From contig NZ_KE124774.1 in assembly GCF_000188155.2 (NCBI RefSeq), forward strand, positions 1,990,356 to 2,054,355: DNA of 64,000 bases. The letters are read 5' to 3'. The stretch comes from Methylocystis sp. ATCC 49242. GTDB lineage: Bacteria > Pseudomonadota > Alphaproteobacteria > Rhizobiales > Beijerinckiaceae. The notes below the pieces were generated by a model. That model did no database searches and had not been told where the DNA came from. It saw only the letters and a list, made by a program, of their open reading frames with translations. Made by a program: the position numbers and the translations under genes. Shown here in pieces: positions 54,517-64,000 of the stretch (its first letter is position 1; each line of letters begins with the position of its first letter).

Positions 54517-56054
54517 GCCGGACCTCCCGCGGTCGTCTCCATGACGCCCGCGATGACGCTCGCGCCGGCGACGAGCCCGAGATAGGCGCGCGGATCCGTC
54601 GCGCCGACCGTAGCCGCCGGCAGGTAGGGGTAGAATGTCAGATCGAGCCGCGCGGGCCGGTTCTCCAGCCTGGCCAGCAGCAGCATCTTCACTGCGTCAA
54701 AGCTGATCGCGCCAAGACGCAGCGCCTCCGCGACCGCCTGTTCGACCTGATGCTGATGAAAGTCCTCCATCAGCCGCAGCACCTGGATGAACTCGCGGCG
54801 CCCGCTATTCCCCATGCGCGCCTCCATCAGCCGCCGCAGACGATGCACGCAGTCGGCAAGCCGCCAGTCGTCGAGCGGCGCGGCCTGATCGAGCGCGCGG
54901 CTCTTGTGTTCGAGTAAAGCGAGATAATGCAGCGGGTTGTAGATGAACTCGGCCTTGCCGTAGCTGCGCGCATGCACGGCGATGGTCTCCCCGCCGCAGA
55001 CAATCTCGACCCGATCGACATAGCCCTTGGCCAGCGCCTCCCGATGGCCGAAGCGCATCGGGACCGAGTAATCGTTGTTGCGGTAGCGCACCAGCGCCAT
55101 CGACGACACGCGCGTCGCGACCTTGTGACAGGCGTCATAGGGAGCCGGCGGCGCCGGCAGGAATGCCGCCATATCCGCCTGCATGCGTTCGCCGATCGGC
55201 GTCGACTGGCCCGCGCAGGATCGCCCGCCGTCGTTTCGTGCAGGCGTCCAGGAACCTCGCGTTCAGCGCCTCGAAACTCTCCGCCACGGGCAGTGGCGTC
55301 ATGAAGTTGCGCCGGACATAGCCGACAAGCCCCCTCGACCTTGCCCTTGTCATTCCCCTTGCCGGGCCGGCCAAAAGCGATCAGCAAAAAGGTAATGGCT
55401 CTGGAGTTCCGCAAACATTTGCGAACGCAGACGCTCTCCACCCTTCACGATCCTGGCGACCGCGAGACGCGTATTGTCGTAAAGAATGGACTGGGGGACG
55501 CCGCCAAAGAAGGCGAAGGCCGCGACATGGCCGTCGCAGAAGGCTTCCGCCGTCTCCGCCGGATAGGCCTTGACGAAGCAGCCGTCCGAATGCGGCAGGT
55601 CCATGCAAAAATAATGAAAGCGGACCTTCCTGCCGGCGATATAGGCGTCCGCCTCGCCAAAATCCGCCTGCGCATTCCCCGGTCGATGGCTGAGTGGAAT
55701 AAACATCTCGCGCGACCGCAACTGCGCCTGCGCGACATATTCCCGGACGATCGTGTAACCGCCGGAAAACCCTTCTTCGTCCCGCAGCCGTTCGAATATC
55801 CGCTGTGCCGTATGACGCTGCTTGGCGTGAACAAGCCGATCATCCGCCAGGACCTTGTCGATCCAGGCCATATACGGCCCCAGCTTCTTCGAGATCGGCC
55901 GCTCCCGACGCCGATACCCCGGCGGAACCGAATATTGAAGCATCTTCGTGATCGTATTGCGGTGCACGCCGAAGCGCCTGGCCGCTTCCCGCCGGCTCAG
56001 CCCTTCCGCCATCACCGCGCGTCTCACCCGGGCATAGAGTTCCACTGTGAACAT
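54513..56054 (-). pseudogene. istA: IS21 transposase IstA, frame broken three times
   Basis: DDE transposase. The N-terminal helix-turn-helix (RREAARRFGVHRNTITKML), the first Asp (NAQADFGEADAY) and the second Asp (ILYDNTRLAV) are in one frame. Three single-base shifts follow: near 55373 (TTTT for TTT), near 55330 (GGGGG for GGGG) and near 55208 (GGCCAG for GGCAG). The third catalytic Glu (NDKGKVEG) lies between the first two. The frame is then open to the end. Either a dead copy or homopolymer sequence errors. Confidence 0.88.
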
Positions 56055-56215
56055 CCTTTCGGCCTCTCCATGCCAGTCGATGACATCGAGTTCGGCCTAT
56101 CAGGACCGGTACACTTTTGCGCCGCCGTCAAAGCAGCCCCCAAAGCCGGTTCAGTGGTACACTTTGCCGCCGCTGTTCATACTCCTCTCTGTTCGGTTGA
56201 GGGGAGGCAGGGACC

Positions 56216-56584
56216 ATGACTTCCGAAAACAAGCTCGATCCTGCCATCATGGCGCAGTTCACCGGCTCGGAGACATTCTACCGCTACGGGCTCGCTGGCG
56301 ACGTTCTCTTCACGGAGGGCGTCAAATATGTCGCGGACACAGCCGGGGCGTACTGGCTGCTCGATCTGATCTGCATCGCCAATGTCTATGAGCCCAAGGT
56401 CCGGGGTGAAGAATTTCAGCTGTGGACGCTCGGGGTGCGGGACAACGCCACGGGAATGGTGACCTGCGACGATGGGAACGGTCGCATCGTCTCCGAGCAG
56501 GCGCTGAACTTCACCGATTTTCCTAAGCCCGGGATAAAGCTGTATTTTTGCAACGGGACGATTATGCTGCCGACCGAGTACTGA
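56216..56584 (+). CDS. DUF6876 family protein
   Basis: A 122-residue soluble protein. The sequence FTGSETFYRYGLAGDVLFTEGVKYVADTAGAYWLLDLI is the mark of DUF6876, and the end IKLYFCNGTIMLPTEY is conserved too. The function is unknown; homologues are common in plasmids and integrative elements. GAGGGGAGGCAGGGACC gives a strong ribosome site. It lies just inside the right end of the IS21-family element. Confidence 0.8.
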   Translation: MTSENKLDPAIMAQFTGSETFYRYGLAGDVLFTEGVKYVADTAGAYWLLDLICIANVYEPKVRGEEFQLWTLGVRDNATGMVTCDDGNGRIVSEQALNFTDFPKPGIKLYFCNGTIMLPTEY

Positions 56585-57306
56585 CCTTTTCCCTCGCAAT
56601 CGCCGCCACCGATATCCGATGTCCTCGCTAGAAAAACCAGCTTGGGCGTGAGATATTCTTGGGTGGAAGCCATGGCCACAGCCATTTGTCCGCGATCGAG
56701 GGAATTCACCATTGCAGCCGTCAAAACTTTCTATCTCGGAGCTCTTTCAGCAACGCGAGCAGTACCTGATTCCACTCTTCCAACGTGGGTATGTTTGGAC
56801 ACTGACAAATCAGATTATGCCTCTTTGGGAAGATGTAGCGGACAGATTGAATGCACTGAAAGAGCATCGAGAAGATGCTCACAAAATTGGTAGCGCAGAG
56901 AAGTTGCGCCCTCTTCGCAAGCATTTTTTGGGAGCCATTGTCGTCGGAAGCCCCGCAACTTTCGACAGCAAGGCCGTTCCTACACGCGAAGTGATAGATG
57001 GTCAGCAACGGATCACGACACTGCAGATAATGCTTCTCGCTCTGCGTGATGCTATCGCGCCATTGGACGATCCCGCGATTGGCGACGATGTGCTGAGCCT
57101 AACCTATAACAAGGGGAATTACGAAGCAAAGAAGGACCATTTTAAGGTATGGCCCACGAATGCTGGGCGCGATGTCATGCAGGTCCTGTCATCCGCTGGA
57201 AGCATGAAGGAGGTCTGCAACAGATACCCAGCAAAAGACAAAAGCCGACAAAAGGTTGAGCGGCCACTAATGGTTCAGGCCTATCTGTTTTTCTATTCCA
57301 TGCTAA

Positions 57307-58240
57307 GTGTCCGTCCTGAAAGATGTTGAATCGAATGAATCTGTTGTGATGGATGGGAGGCGGTCTGATTCGTAGGAGGCCGTCGATGTGGACGAAGGCA
57401 AACCGGGCGAAATACAATCGCGACAGGTTACGTTATCCGAGTGATGTGACGGACGAGGAGTGGGGGCATGTGGCGCCGCTTATTCCTCCGGCCAAGCGTG
57501 GCGGGCGCAAGCGTGAAGTGGACATGCGGGCGGTGTTCAACGCCATCATGTATGTGCTGAGCACGGGATGCCAATGGCGGTACATTCCCAAGGATTTTCC
57601 CCCGAAGAGCACAGTGTATCGTTATTTTTGCGATTGGGCCTGGTGCGGCGTTCTGGATCGCATGCACGACGCGCTCTACGTCATGTGTCGCGAACGAGCG
57701 GAACGAGAGGCGAGCCCCACCGCGGCGATCATCGATAGTCAGAGCGTGAAGAGCGCGGAAAAAGGGGGGCGCGCATTGATCCGCATGGCTATGACGCCGG
57801 CAAAAAGATCAAAGGCAAGAAACGCCACGTACTCGTCGATACGCAAGGTTTGTTGATGGGCGCCGTCGTTCACGGCGCCGACATTCAGGACCGAGACGGC
57901 GGCGTCTTGCTGCTTTCGACGTTGCATGGGCGGTTTCCCTTTCTTGAAAAGCTGTTGGCTGACAGCGCCTATCAGGGACCGATCTTCGCCGACGCAACGG
58001 GCAAAATCCTACCGTGTCTCAAAATCGAGATTATAAAACGATCCGATCAGGCGAAGGGCTTCGTGAAATTGCCCATGCGCTGGATCGTCGAAAGATCAAT
58101 CGCCTGGCTAAACCGCTGTAGAAGACTGGCCAAGGATTGGGAAAACCTCAATATCATAGCGCTCGTGTTCCTGCGTTTCGCGTCGATTCGGCTCATGCTA
58201 CGAAAGCTCTGCAATTGTTGACTAACTTCTGGGACGGACT
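57307..58240 (+). mobile_element. IS5-family element (IS427-like group)
   Basis: A 934-base element flanked by direct repeats CTAA (57303-57306 and 58241-58244), which fits the YTAR target duplication of this group. Its ends are GTGTCCGTCC on the left and, reverse-complemented, AGTCCGTCCC on the right. It carries one transposase in two overlapping frames. Confidence 0.92.
57386..58221 (+). CDS. IS5-family transposase made by a -1 frameshift
   Basis: The first frame (57386-57856) gives RYPSDVTDEEWGHVAPLIPP, GCQWRYIPKDFPPKSTVYRY and IIDSQSVKS (first Asp). The second frame gives ADSAYQGP (second Asp) and WIVERSIAWLNRCRRLAKDWE (Glu). The frames cross at AAAAAGGGGGG (57759-57769), a plausible slippery site. 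After a -1 shift the product reads GGARIDPHGYDAGKK, as in intact relatives. AGGAGG precedes the ATG. Confidence 0.85.
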
Positions 58241-59679
58241 CTAATGGCTTTGATGAGAGGTAAGAACCATGATGATTTGGCGCATGAGCAAGAGACGAAT
58301 GAAGGCAACACAATCGCGCATGCAGTGATACGCAGCATTGATAAGGACAACGATATCCTCATTCCATATATCAACCTTCCGGCTTCGATAGAGCCAATAT
58401 CCTTATTGCTAGACTCACTGCAAACCTGCTTCCAAATTATGCGGCTACAGCTGGATAACGAAGACGATCCGCAAATAATATTCGAAACACTCAATGCTCG
58501 CGGCGCACCTTTGCAGCCGAGCGATCTTATCCGAAATTTCCTATTTCTGACTGCGTCACGACAAAATGAAGACGTAGACGATCTCTATAAGAATTATTGG
58601 CAGGAATTTGACGAAAAGACGGAAATCGGCACCACAGTAAAAGGCCAAAAATTCTGGAAAAAGGAAGAGCGTCAAGGACGCCTGAAGAACTCTCGCCTAG
58701 ACCTGCTACTCTATCATTATGTCGGCCTACGCAAGCAGGAAGAGACAAAAGTTGCGTACGTGTTCGAGGAGTTCAAGAATTGGTGGGAGCTTGAAAGACG
58801 CGACACCGCACAGGAATTGCAAAAATTGACACGCATATCAGGACCCTTTGAAACACTCATTGCCCCGGGTCAATCGAGTCGATTTGAACTATTTTGTCGC
58901 CGAATGAAGCTGCTTGACACCACAACTCAGACGCCGCTCATATTCCACCTTATCGAACACAACGAAATTGATGGTCCAGATTTTTTGCAAGCAATAGACT
59001 ATCTAGAATCATATTTCGTGCGGCGATTTATTTGTGGACTCACGGCAAAAAGCTACAATCGAGTATTCCTCAATAGGTTGCTCGCGGAAATGGTAGCGGA
59101 AAGAAAATCCGATTCCGCTACGTTACGGAACCTGCTTCTCAGATTGGAAGGGGACAGCCAACGCTGGCCAGACGATGCAGAATTTAGATCAGCATGGAGT
59201 CACCGGCAGCTATATCAAGGACGAAACACACGCAAGGTCCGCGCTGTATTGGAAGCGCTGGAATTCGCGCAGCGAGGCTCCAAGCAAGAATTCACCCCGA
59301 CGCTTGATACCCTTTCTGTAGAGCACGTTCTACCACAGAGCTGGAAGCCAGAGGACTGGCCGCTCGTGGACGATTCATCGGAAGGTAAGGAAAAGCGTGT
59401 GCGTCTTTTGCACAGCATCGGAAACCTGACTCTCGTTACTCCATCGTTCAATTCAGCATTGAGTAACGAGCCGTTCAGGGTAAAACGTCCAGAATTAGCG
59501 AAAAACAGCAGCCTGATGCTAAACGCATATTTTCAGAGTTTCGCAGATAGCGACGCTTGGAATGAGCTAACGATCGTTGATCGGGCTGATAAGTTGTTCG
59601 GCTACGCTACAGCCCTGTGGCCTCGGCCATCGCCTTAGTGTCTAATGCTGGCATTAACCAGTTACCAAGAACACCACCT

Positions 59680-61932
59680 ATGCGAGATGCATCTTCATAT
59701 CTCATGTCGAAGATAGAAGCGGCCTCAACACCAGAGCGCGAGGTTATCGCTGGATTAGTCGAGCGTGTGACATTTCACAATGGTGATAACGGTTTTTGCG
59801 TACTCCGGGTTAAAGCCAGATCACATCGGGACCTTGTTACCGTTATCGGGCATGCCGCAACGATTTCCGCCGGTGAGTGGGTGACTGCTTCGGGTGAATG
59901 GGTCAATGATTTCACTCACGGTAAGCAATTCAAAGCGCACTTCCTGCGCTGCTCAACGCCGACCTCGGTCGAAGGCATCGAGAAATATCTCGGCTCGGGG
60001 ATGATCAGAGGCATCGGGCCGGTGTACGCCAAGAAGCTGGTCAAGGCTTTCGCCGACAAAGTCTTCGATGTGATTGAAGCCCAACCGGATCGCCTGAAAG
60101 AGATCGCTGGCATTGGCCCCGTACGAGCCGAAAGAATCACAGGCGCATGGGCTGAACAGAAGATCATTCGGGAAATCATGGTCTTCCTCCATAGCAATGG
60201 AGTGGGCACAGCGAGAGCCGTTCGAATTTACAAAACCTACGGGGCAGACGCCGTGCAGGTGATGAGCGAGAATCCCTATCGCTTGGCTCGCGATATTCGA
60301 GGGATTGGCTTCAAGACAGCCGACGCGATCGCCATGAAGCTGGGGATCGAAAAGACAGCCATGATTCGTGTGAGAGCGGGCATTTCCTATGCGCTTACGG
60401 ATGCCATGGATGATGGGCATTGCGGCCTGCCAAAAGATCAGCTCCTCCCCCTTGCCGTTGAGCTACTCGAAGTAGCGAAGGAACTCATCCAGACCGCTCT
60501 CGACCTCGAACTCGCCGAGGGAACAGTCGTTGCTGATTCTGTAGGAGACACATTCTGTATTTTCCTCTCTGGATTCTATCGGGCGGAGCAGGTAATTGCC
60601 GAGCGGCTCCTGAGATTGATCCAAGGTGGACTACCATGGCCCGCGATTGACGCTGACAAAGCCCTTCCGTGGATCGAGCAAAGAACGGGCCTCACTCTCG
60701 CCCAGAGTCAGGCAACCGCAATCCGTCTCGCGATTGCGTCAAAGGTGACGGTCATCACTGGCGGCCCTGGGGTGGGCAAAACGACAATTGTCAATTCGAT
60801 CCTGCGCATCCTCGCCGCCAAGGGTGTCAAACTTTTACTGTGCGCTCCGACAGGGAGAGCTGCAAAACGGATGAGGGAAGCGACTGGCTTCGAAGCGAAA
60901 ACGATCCATCGGTTGTTAGAGGTCGATCCTAAAACTGGCGGCTTCAAACGCGGCCCCGATCTTCCAATTGAGTGCGAACTGGTCGTGATTGACGAAGCCT
61001 CGATGGTCGACGTGATGCTGATGCAGGCGTTGCTGAAGGCGATTCCCGATGGCGCCGCTTTGCTGATCGTAGGCGATATCGATCAGCTGCCGTCCGTTGG
61101 TCCCGGGCAGGTCTTGGCCGATATCATAGCTTCCGGCGCGGTTCCGGTAGTTCGACTAACGGAGGTATTTCGTCAGGCTGCCAAAAGCCGAATTATCACC
61201 AATGCTCACCGGATCAACCAAGGCTCGATGCCGGACCTTTCGAAGCCGGACGGTGAAAGTGATTTCTATTTTGTTGAAGCCAATGAGCCTGAGATCGCCG
61301 CGACCCGCATCGTCGAAATGGTCAAGTCGCGCATCCCGAAGCGCTTCGGCTTCGATCCGATCCACGACATTCAGGTCCTCTGCCCGATGAATCGTGGGGA
61401 TGTGGGCGCGAGGTCCCTAAACGTCGCCCTGCAAGCGGCGCTGAATCCCGCTGGCGATCGCAAGGTCGAGCGATTTGGCTGGGTTTTTGCTCCCAAAGAC
61501 AAAGTCATGCAGATCGAAAATGACTATGACAAAGAGGTCTACAACGGCGATGTTGGCTACATCGAAGACGTAGACCCAGATACAGGGGAGCTGACGACCG
61601 ACTTTGATGGCCGTAGCGTTACCTATGGGTTTGGGGAATTGGACACACTGGTTCCGGCCTATGCCGCCACTATCCACAAAAGCCAAGGCTCAGAATATCC
61701 GGCTGTCGTGATCCCGATCCTGACCCAGCACTACACGATGCTCCAGCGGAACCTACTCTATACGGGGATTACTCGCGGGAAAAAGCTTGTGGTTTTGGTG
61801 GGTCAGAAGAAAGCGGTCGCCATGGCGGTTCGGAACGCCTCCGGACGGCGACGTTGGTCGAAACTGGACGAATGGCTTAAACAAGCCGCCATTGCTTCGA
61901 CCACGCAGATTGCAAAAAGCGGGGAGGCGTAA
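59680..61932 (+). CDS. RecD2-like DNA helicase
   Basis: A 750-residue superfamily 1B (RecD-like) 5'-3' helicase. An N-terminal OB/helix-hairpin-helix part (SGMIRGIGPVYAKKLVKAF and IAGIGPVRAERI) is followed by Walker A GGPGVGKTTIVNSILRIL, Walker B VVIDEASMVD, VGDIDQLPSVGPGQVL, and the late TIHKSQGSEYPAVVIP. The ATG at 59680 was chosen, 41 bases after the preceding stop; a GTG at 59617 lies within the preceding gene. It is likely island cargo, in addition to the host's own repair genes. Confidence 0.88.
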   Translation: MRDASSYLMSKIEAASTPEREVIAGLVERVTFHNGDNGFCVLRVKARSHRDLVTVIGHAATISAGEWVTASGEWVNDFTHGKQFKAHFLRCSTPTSVEGIEKYLGSGMIRGIGPVYAKKLVKAFADKVFDVIEAQPDRLKEIAGIGPVRAERITGAWAEQKIIREIMVFLHSNGVGTARAVRIYKTYGADAVQVMSENPYRLARDIRGIGFKTADAIAMKLGIEKTAMIRVRAGISYALTDAMDDGHCGLPKDQLLPLAVELLEVAKELIQTALDLELAEGTVVADSVGDTFCIFLSGFYRAEQVIAERLLRLIQGGLPWPAIDADKALPWIEQRTGLTLAQSQATAIRLAIASKVTVITGGPGVGKTTIVNSILRILAAKGVKLLLCAPTGRAAKRMREATGFEAKTIHRLLEVDPKTGGFKRGPDLPIECELVVIDEASMVDVMLMQALLKAIPDGAALLIVGDIDQLPSVGPGQVLADIIASGAVPVVRLTEVFRQAAKSRIITNAHRINQGSMPDLSKPDGESDFYFVEANEPEIAATRIVEMVKSRIPKRFGFDPIHDIQVLCPMNRGDVGARSLNVALQAALNPAGDRKVERFGWVFAPKDKVMQIENDYDKEVYNGDVGYIEDVDPDTGELTTDFDGRSVTYGFGELDTLVPAYAATIHKSQGSEYPAVVIPILTQHYTMLQRNLLYTGITRGKKLVVLVGQKKAVAMAVRNASGRRRWSKLDEWLKQAAIASTTQIAKSGEA

Positions 61933-62205
61933 GTGGTTGATCGCGATCCGAATATCGTCATTTCTGGGCTGTCTGGGGATTTCACCAAAGATGGCGTGAC
62001 TGTCGAGGTCCACATCATCCGGCTTGAGGATGGAAAGGACTGGACGCTTGAGGTGGTAAACTCGGCGGGCACGTCGATTGTCTGGGACGATCCCTTCGAA
62101 AGTGACGAACAAGCTTACGCGGAATTTTACCGCACGGTCGCCGAAGAAGGGATGCAAGTGTTCAGTGACGAGAGCAATGTAATCCCGTTCAGACGTCCTC
62201 ATTGA
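61933..62205 (+). CDS. Small conserved-looking protein of unknown function
   Basis: A 90-residue acidic protein starting at GTG directly after the RecD2-like stop, with GGGGAGG upstream. It contains VHIIRLEDGKDWTLEVVNSAGTS and ends VIPFRRPH. No family was recognised. Direct abutment suggests co-translation with the helicase. Confidence 0.7.
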   Translation: MVDRDPNIVISGLSGDFTKDGVTVEVHIIRLEDGKDWTLEVVNSAGTSIVWDDPFESDEQAYAEFYRTVAEEGMQVFSDESNVIPFRRPH

Positions 62206-62289
62206 TGATACCAAAGCACGAAGTTGCGTACCGTGTATTCGAGGTAAAGCCAAAGCTCGTCGAGTGAAAAGCACACTGGAGCAGACCAA

Positions 62290-62838
62290 ATGCGCGGACA
62301 TCTCTTCCTCGTTGTCGCCTTGTTCTTATCATCACCGACTGCCGTAGCAGCAGATGAATTTTCATGCAGCTTCGCTGCCATCGATTCATATCTCAAAGCT
62401 GACTGGGAGAAATATGCTCGGGCCGATCCGTCCGTATCGAAGGCGGAAAAAATCGGTATCGTGCCGAGATATGCAAAGTGCCCGCCTATGGAACAAAGGG
62501 GGATGCTGGAATATATGGACAGCTTCCAGTTGGTCCCGGTTGATGAGCGTACCGATGCAATCCTGATCGACACGCATCAGTGCGGCGGCGGCAACAAGCA
62601 TGGTCAGTATTTCTTGATTTCACGGAGCGGCAAATGCGATGTGATCACAAAGCCGGAGATCGGCGACATGGCGTTTATCGCAGAGAATATATACGCGAAT
62701 GAAAACATTGTGATCTTGAAAGGGGTTAAGTGGGCGGAGAAAGATCCTCACTGCTGCCCATCTAGCGAAGGGACGCTGGATTACAATGTCCAAACGAATC
62801 AATACTCCTTCAAACTACACAAAATAAAGCAACGCTGA
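62290..62838 (+). CDS. Exported Cys-containing protein of unknown function
   Basis: A 182-residue protein with a signal peptide (about residues 1-20, ending AVAA). The mature part has six cysteines (FSCSF, AKCPP, HQCGGG, GKCD, HCCPS), suggesting disulfides. No domain was recognised. Its ribosome site is weak. It lies 84 bases after the previous gene. Confidence 0.65.
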   Translation: MRGHLFLVVALFLSSPTAVAADEFSCSFAAIDSYLKADWEKYARADPSVSKAEKIGIVPRYAKCPPMEQRGMLEYMDSFQLVPVDERTDAILIDTHQCGGGNKHGQYFLISRSGKCDVITKPEIGDMAFIAENIYANENIVILKGVKWAEKDPHCCPSSEGTLDYNVQTNQYSFKLHKIKQR

Positions 62839-62908
62839 ACCAGCAGCTTCCTGCGCTCGATATCACGGCCTACTTTTCTCCACGAGCCTTATCACTTGCA
62901 TTCGGGCT

Positions 62909-64000
62909 TTACGGCATCAAGAAAGCCGTCGCATCGCCATGCTTGATCATGTCTTTTCGCTTAACCCACGTGAAGCCTTCGCATTTTGCGATGATCGCCA
63001 CGTCGATTGGGCCACCGACTGTTTCCTGCTGCTCGACCGACATTCGAGCCTTGAAAGCGGTCAAACTCACGAGTGCTTCCGCCATTTTCGCAAGGTCATG
63101 GCACGAAAGCACTTCGACAGCGCTAATCAACGGCAGTGTGTATTTCACCTGAAATTCCTTTTCAATCGCGGTCATCACATCTTTTTGCACGACCTTTGAT
63201 CTGCTCTTTGATGGCGCCTTGCCCTTCGGGTGCGGAAGGTGCTTCGAGAGAATATCCGCCAATCGGTCTTTCAGAGTTGGATGAATCCCGCTGCAAAATA
63301 GATCGATCATATCAGTCTGAGCGAAGGGGATTATGATGACAGGATGCTTGCGATCAACATGCGCCTCATCAGCTTTGGCCCATCTCAATTTGGAGGAAAC
63401 AACGGTGCCAACGCTATAAATATAGAGACTGGGGAATGGCTCAGGCTCGCCAAATCCCGCAAACACCATGCCGCTGAAATGATCTGGATGAAACCATTGC
63501 CGCGTGTGCAGGAGTTTCACGAGCAAATTGAGCGCATCGCTGATCTCATCCGAGAGAGCAACATCTTGGAAAAGCGAATCTTGCAGCTTCTGAATAATCT
63601 CCGCGTGATCTGAGATGACCTTTTCCCCAAATGCATGATCAAGCTGTTCGATTGGCAGGATCTTTTGCAATGAAGTGATTTCATTTTTTATGGTCTGCAG
63701 GAGCAACGAAGCTGCCTTACGACAATGGCTTTTAGGTTCGCCGCCCAATTTCTTCTTCCACTGATCCCGTATATTCGCTTTGAGAACGGACTCAACAACC
63801 GACGAAAACCACTCGTCCTGCACCGACACTGGGAACAGCATTTCCGACGTTTCTATAAAGCGCAGGAAGTCCAGAGCGTATTGTTCAACCGTCGGGAACC
63901 GACGCTCTCCGAATTGCTTGACATAGGTCTTTATCGCGATTTCCCAAGGCACCCCCATTATCTCAGCGCAGCCATAAGTCATGATGGCGATCGGCGCATT
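62909..64000 (-). CDS. Unknown protein, C-terminal part (start beyond window)
   Basis: 363 codons are visible, open to the right edge, so the true start is outside. The Met at 63982 is preceded in frame by residues NAPIAI. Residues such as IMTYGCAEIMGVPWE near the left and VGGPIDVAIIAKCEGFTWVKR at the C-terminus recall a family of large conserved proteins that may have a proteasome-like Ntn-hydrolase N-terminal part; this is recollection, not a firm assignment. It converges on the exported Cys protein. Confidence 0.55.
   Translation of the reverse strand, partial: NAPIAIMTYGCAEIMGVPWEIAIKTYVKQFGERRFPTVEQYALDFLRFIETSEMLFPVSVQDEWFSSVVESVLKANIRDQWKKKLGGEPKSHCRKAASLLLQTIKNEITSLQKILPIEQLDHAFGEKVISDHAEIIQKLQDSLFQDVALSDEISDALNLLVKLLHTRQWFHPDHFSGMVFAGFGEPEPFPSLYIYSVGTVVSSKLRWAKADEAHVDRKHPVIIIPFAQTDMIDLFCSGIHPTLKDRLADILSKHLPHPKGKAPSKSRSKVVQKDVMTAIEKEFQVKYTLPLISAVEVLSCHDLAKMAEALVSLTAFKARMSVEQQETVGGPIDVAIIAKCEGFTWVKRKDMIKHGDATAFLMP

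Larger units (their letters stand above)
53520..56181 (-). mobile_element. IS21-family insertion sequence
   Basis: About 2662 bases, with related ends: the left end starts TGTCAATGGCGGGGACAAA and the right end, reverse-complemented, starts TATGAACAGCGGCGGCAAA. Further inside, an AAAAGTGTACCGGTC repeat occurs near both ends, as expected for the multiple terminal sites of IS21. It carries istB and a broken istA. No target-site duplication is seen (left flank CAGACCAAG, right flank CTCCTCTCT). Confidence 0.85.
56712..59638 (+). pseudogene. GmrSD-like DUF262-DUF1524 endonuclease gene split by IS5-family element
   Basis: Two parts, 56712-57306 and 58245-59638, join in frame to 662 codons if the insertion and one CTAA are removed. 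The first part has DUF262 motifs IPLFQRGYVWTLTNQIMPLW and EVIDGQQRITTLQIMLLAL. The second has the DUF1524 HNH-like box EHVLPQSW and IGNLTLVTPSFNSALSNEP. Full proteins of this type are GmrSD-like type IV restriction enzymes acting on modified DNA. The start is TTG with GAGGG upstream. The gene is now inactive unless the element leaves precisely. Confidence 0.9.

Overview
The window is GC-rich DNA from an alphaproteobacterium, most likely a methylotroph or methanotroph of the Methylocystis/Methylosinus type. The basis is the gene order of the division and cell-wall cluster, a formaldehyde-activating-enzyme family gene, OpgGH, an Omp25-like porin with an Ala-Ala-Asp-Leu start to the mature protein, and a general-stress (EcfG-type) promoter. 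The genus is inferred, not demonstrated.

Layout. 1-12.6 kb: a minus-strand dcw operon, rsmH-ftsL-ftsI-murE-murF-mraY-murD-ftsW-murG-murC (murC runs off the left edge). Most junctions are ATGA or TGATG overlaps. RNase P RNA lies just upstream, and no mraZ is present. 12.6-25 kb: a 1000-residue patatin-like membrane protein, a SmbP-like metal-binding protein, an intracellular M4 protease with its emfourin-type partner behind an EcfG-like promoter, a PD-(D/E)XK-like protein, priA, two small exported proteins, hrcA and a porin. 25-33 kb: envelope polysaccharide genes (three glycosyltransferases, an LptF/G permease, a Wzm/Wzt-type ABC exporter, an acyltransferase). 33-43 kb: glmS, glmU, then a tightly overlapping run opgG-opgH-(gpV/DUF952 fusion)-pyrD-DUF4440, then a Fae homologue. 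43-46 kb: a minus-strand MNIO (DUF692) RiPP locus with two Cys-containing exported precursors, DUF692 and DUF2063. 46-50.3 kb: rpsA, two small lineage genes and rpsD.

From about 50.3 kb to the right edge the composition becomes clearly richer in A+T, and the content is that of a mobile or defence island: a DUF262 protein overlapping a RelA/SpoT-like nucleotidyltransferase, a tyrosine recombinase fragment cut by an IS21-family element, DUF6876, a GmrSD-like DUF262/DUF1524 gene split by an IS5-family element, a RecD2-like helicase and several unknown genes. Paired TACACA repeats sit at the island edge just after the rpsD terminator.

The most interesting loci are the two-precursor MNIO RiPP cluster (a Cys/His-rich, probably copper-handling peptide in a probable methanotroph), the RelA/SpoT-DUF262 operon in the island, the in-frame fusion of a phage gpV-like OB domain to DUF952, a Fae homologue lacking the family histidine, and a GmrSD gene whose frame is restored exactly if the IS5 copy is removed.
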